Positions 63,543 through 64,000 of a stretch of DNA of 64,000 nt are shown piece by piece (within the stretch, counting starts at the first letter, position 1; each line of letters opens with the position of its first letter). A program made the position numbers and the translations under genes. Origin of the DNA: Bombyx mori (taxonomy: Eukaryota > Arthropoda > Insecta > Lepidoptera > Bombycidae); the NCBI RefSeq assembly GCF_030269925.1, contig NC_085120.1, positions 9,947,501 through 10,011,500 on the forward strand, in the 5' to 3' direction. The notes beneath the pieces were generated by a model that was given only the letters and a program-made list of their open reading frames with translations, was not told the origin of the DNA and made no database searches.

Positions 63543-64000
63543 TCTACGTTACAGTTCTAATATACTGTTTGGAGTAAATTCACCGTAATGTAATGTCATA
63601 GTTATGCCAAATTTTATCAGTGATTTCATAAAATAGTACCAAAATAATTATAAAAACATTAGATTTAAAAATATTAGATTAAATTCATTTAATTATATTA
63701 TTAACCTAACATTAAATTTGACGTTTTTACTTCACTATGTTAACTATAACTAATCGTTATACATATTTCAAAACTAAATAACTTTTCATATAACAGTGCT
63801 TTAGTTTACATAATAATGTATTATTTTGGTATAACGTATTATTTATATATGAATTTTTATCGAATCAATACAAAAACGATTTTATCATCATTCCCTTCAT
63901 CGAGGAAGTGATTCGTGAATATGAGCTTAGTATATATTTAATTACAAAAATCAGTGTTTGCCTGCGGAATCCGATCACCGGCACAGACAATAAGTAACGT
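63543..64000. other. No gene or known repeat seen
   Basis: Very AT-rich end of the window. Confidence 0.5.

Noticed and set aside
1..64000. CRISPR array or bacterial operon
   Set aside because: No regularly spaced short direct repeats; all repeats are eukaryotic transposable elements.

Overview
This window looks like silkworm (Bombyx mori or a very close relative) nuclear DNA. The main reason is the density of the tRNA-derived SINE Bm1: I count more than 40 full, truncated or decayed pieces on both strands. Lepidopteran Helitron-like repeats, jockey/CR1- and RTE-type LINE tails and other silkworm-type repeats lie among them. I see no host protein-coding gene, rRNA gene, stand-alone tRNA gene or CRISPR array. 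Nearly all the open frames are chance frames or frames inside transposable elements. I read the window as intergenic, intronic or heterochromatic DNA built by repeated, often nested, insertion.

Families used below. Bm1: tRNA head with B box, body, 3' end in CTAAGCAATAAAA. L: jockey/CR1-type LINE whose last ~110 bases end GGGCAATAAAA; this tail resembles the Bm1 tail. RTE-like: ORF2 C-termini with a GKVEGKRPRGRSPTRW-type motif and a final GSHDPQ. R: repeat carrying GATCCGGCGAGAAA. G: LINE 3' ends carrying GCGGAAGTCCGGCGATTT. S1 and S2: two other tRNA-derived SINEs. H1 and H2: Helitron-like short elements. P: 155-160 bp palindromic foldback element. E and F: two unassigned families whose ends carry 13-base palindromes with a GAA centre. 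U and V: unassigned repeats. There are also three solo LTRs of one family and one Tigger/pogo-type DNA transposon remnant.

Layout. 1-9 kb: R, solo LTR, Bm1, H1, a G LINE with a 13-bp target duplication, P twice, and an RTE-like tail. 9-12.6 kb: a large foldback, E copy 1, and a solo LTR. 12.6-20 kb: RTE-like relics, Bm1, G ends, and F copy 1. 20-30 kb: dense Bm1, L tails and H2, including an R unit nested in Bm1 with target duplication. 30-37.5 kb: R, a well-kept RTE-like C-terminus, and an S1 SINE nested in Bm1. 37.5-46.7 kb: F copies 2 and 3, H2, a solo LTR with a palindrome across its edge, a 2.2-kb repeat-poor stretch, and a CR1/jockey RT tail. 46.7-55 kb: E copy 3 and R between 26-bp direct repeats, Tigger, a divergent full Bm1, and an RTE-like tail split by an L tail. 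55-64 kb: L with residual coding, U, E copy 2 with a ~700-bp GC-rich core, H1 and an RTE tail.

The most interesting signals are families E and F. They do not obviously share sequence, but each has a palindrome with a GAA centre at both ends, and at one end a further hairpin and an A-run outside it. The GC-rich core of E copy 2 and the palindrome across the solo-LTR border are also worth a look. Family names rest on recognition by eye, so exact clade names need a library search.
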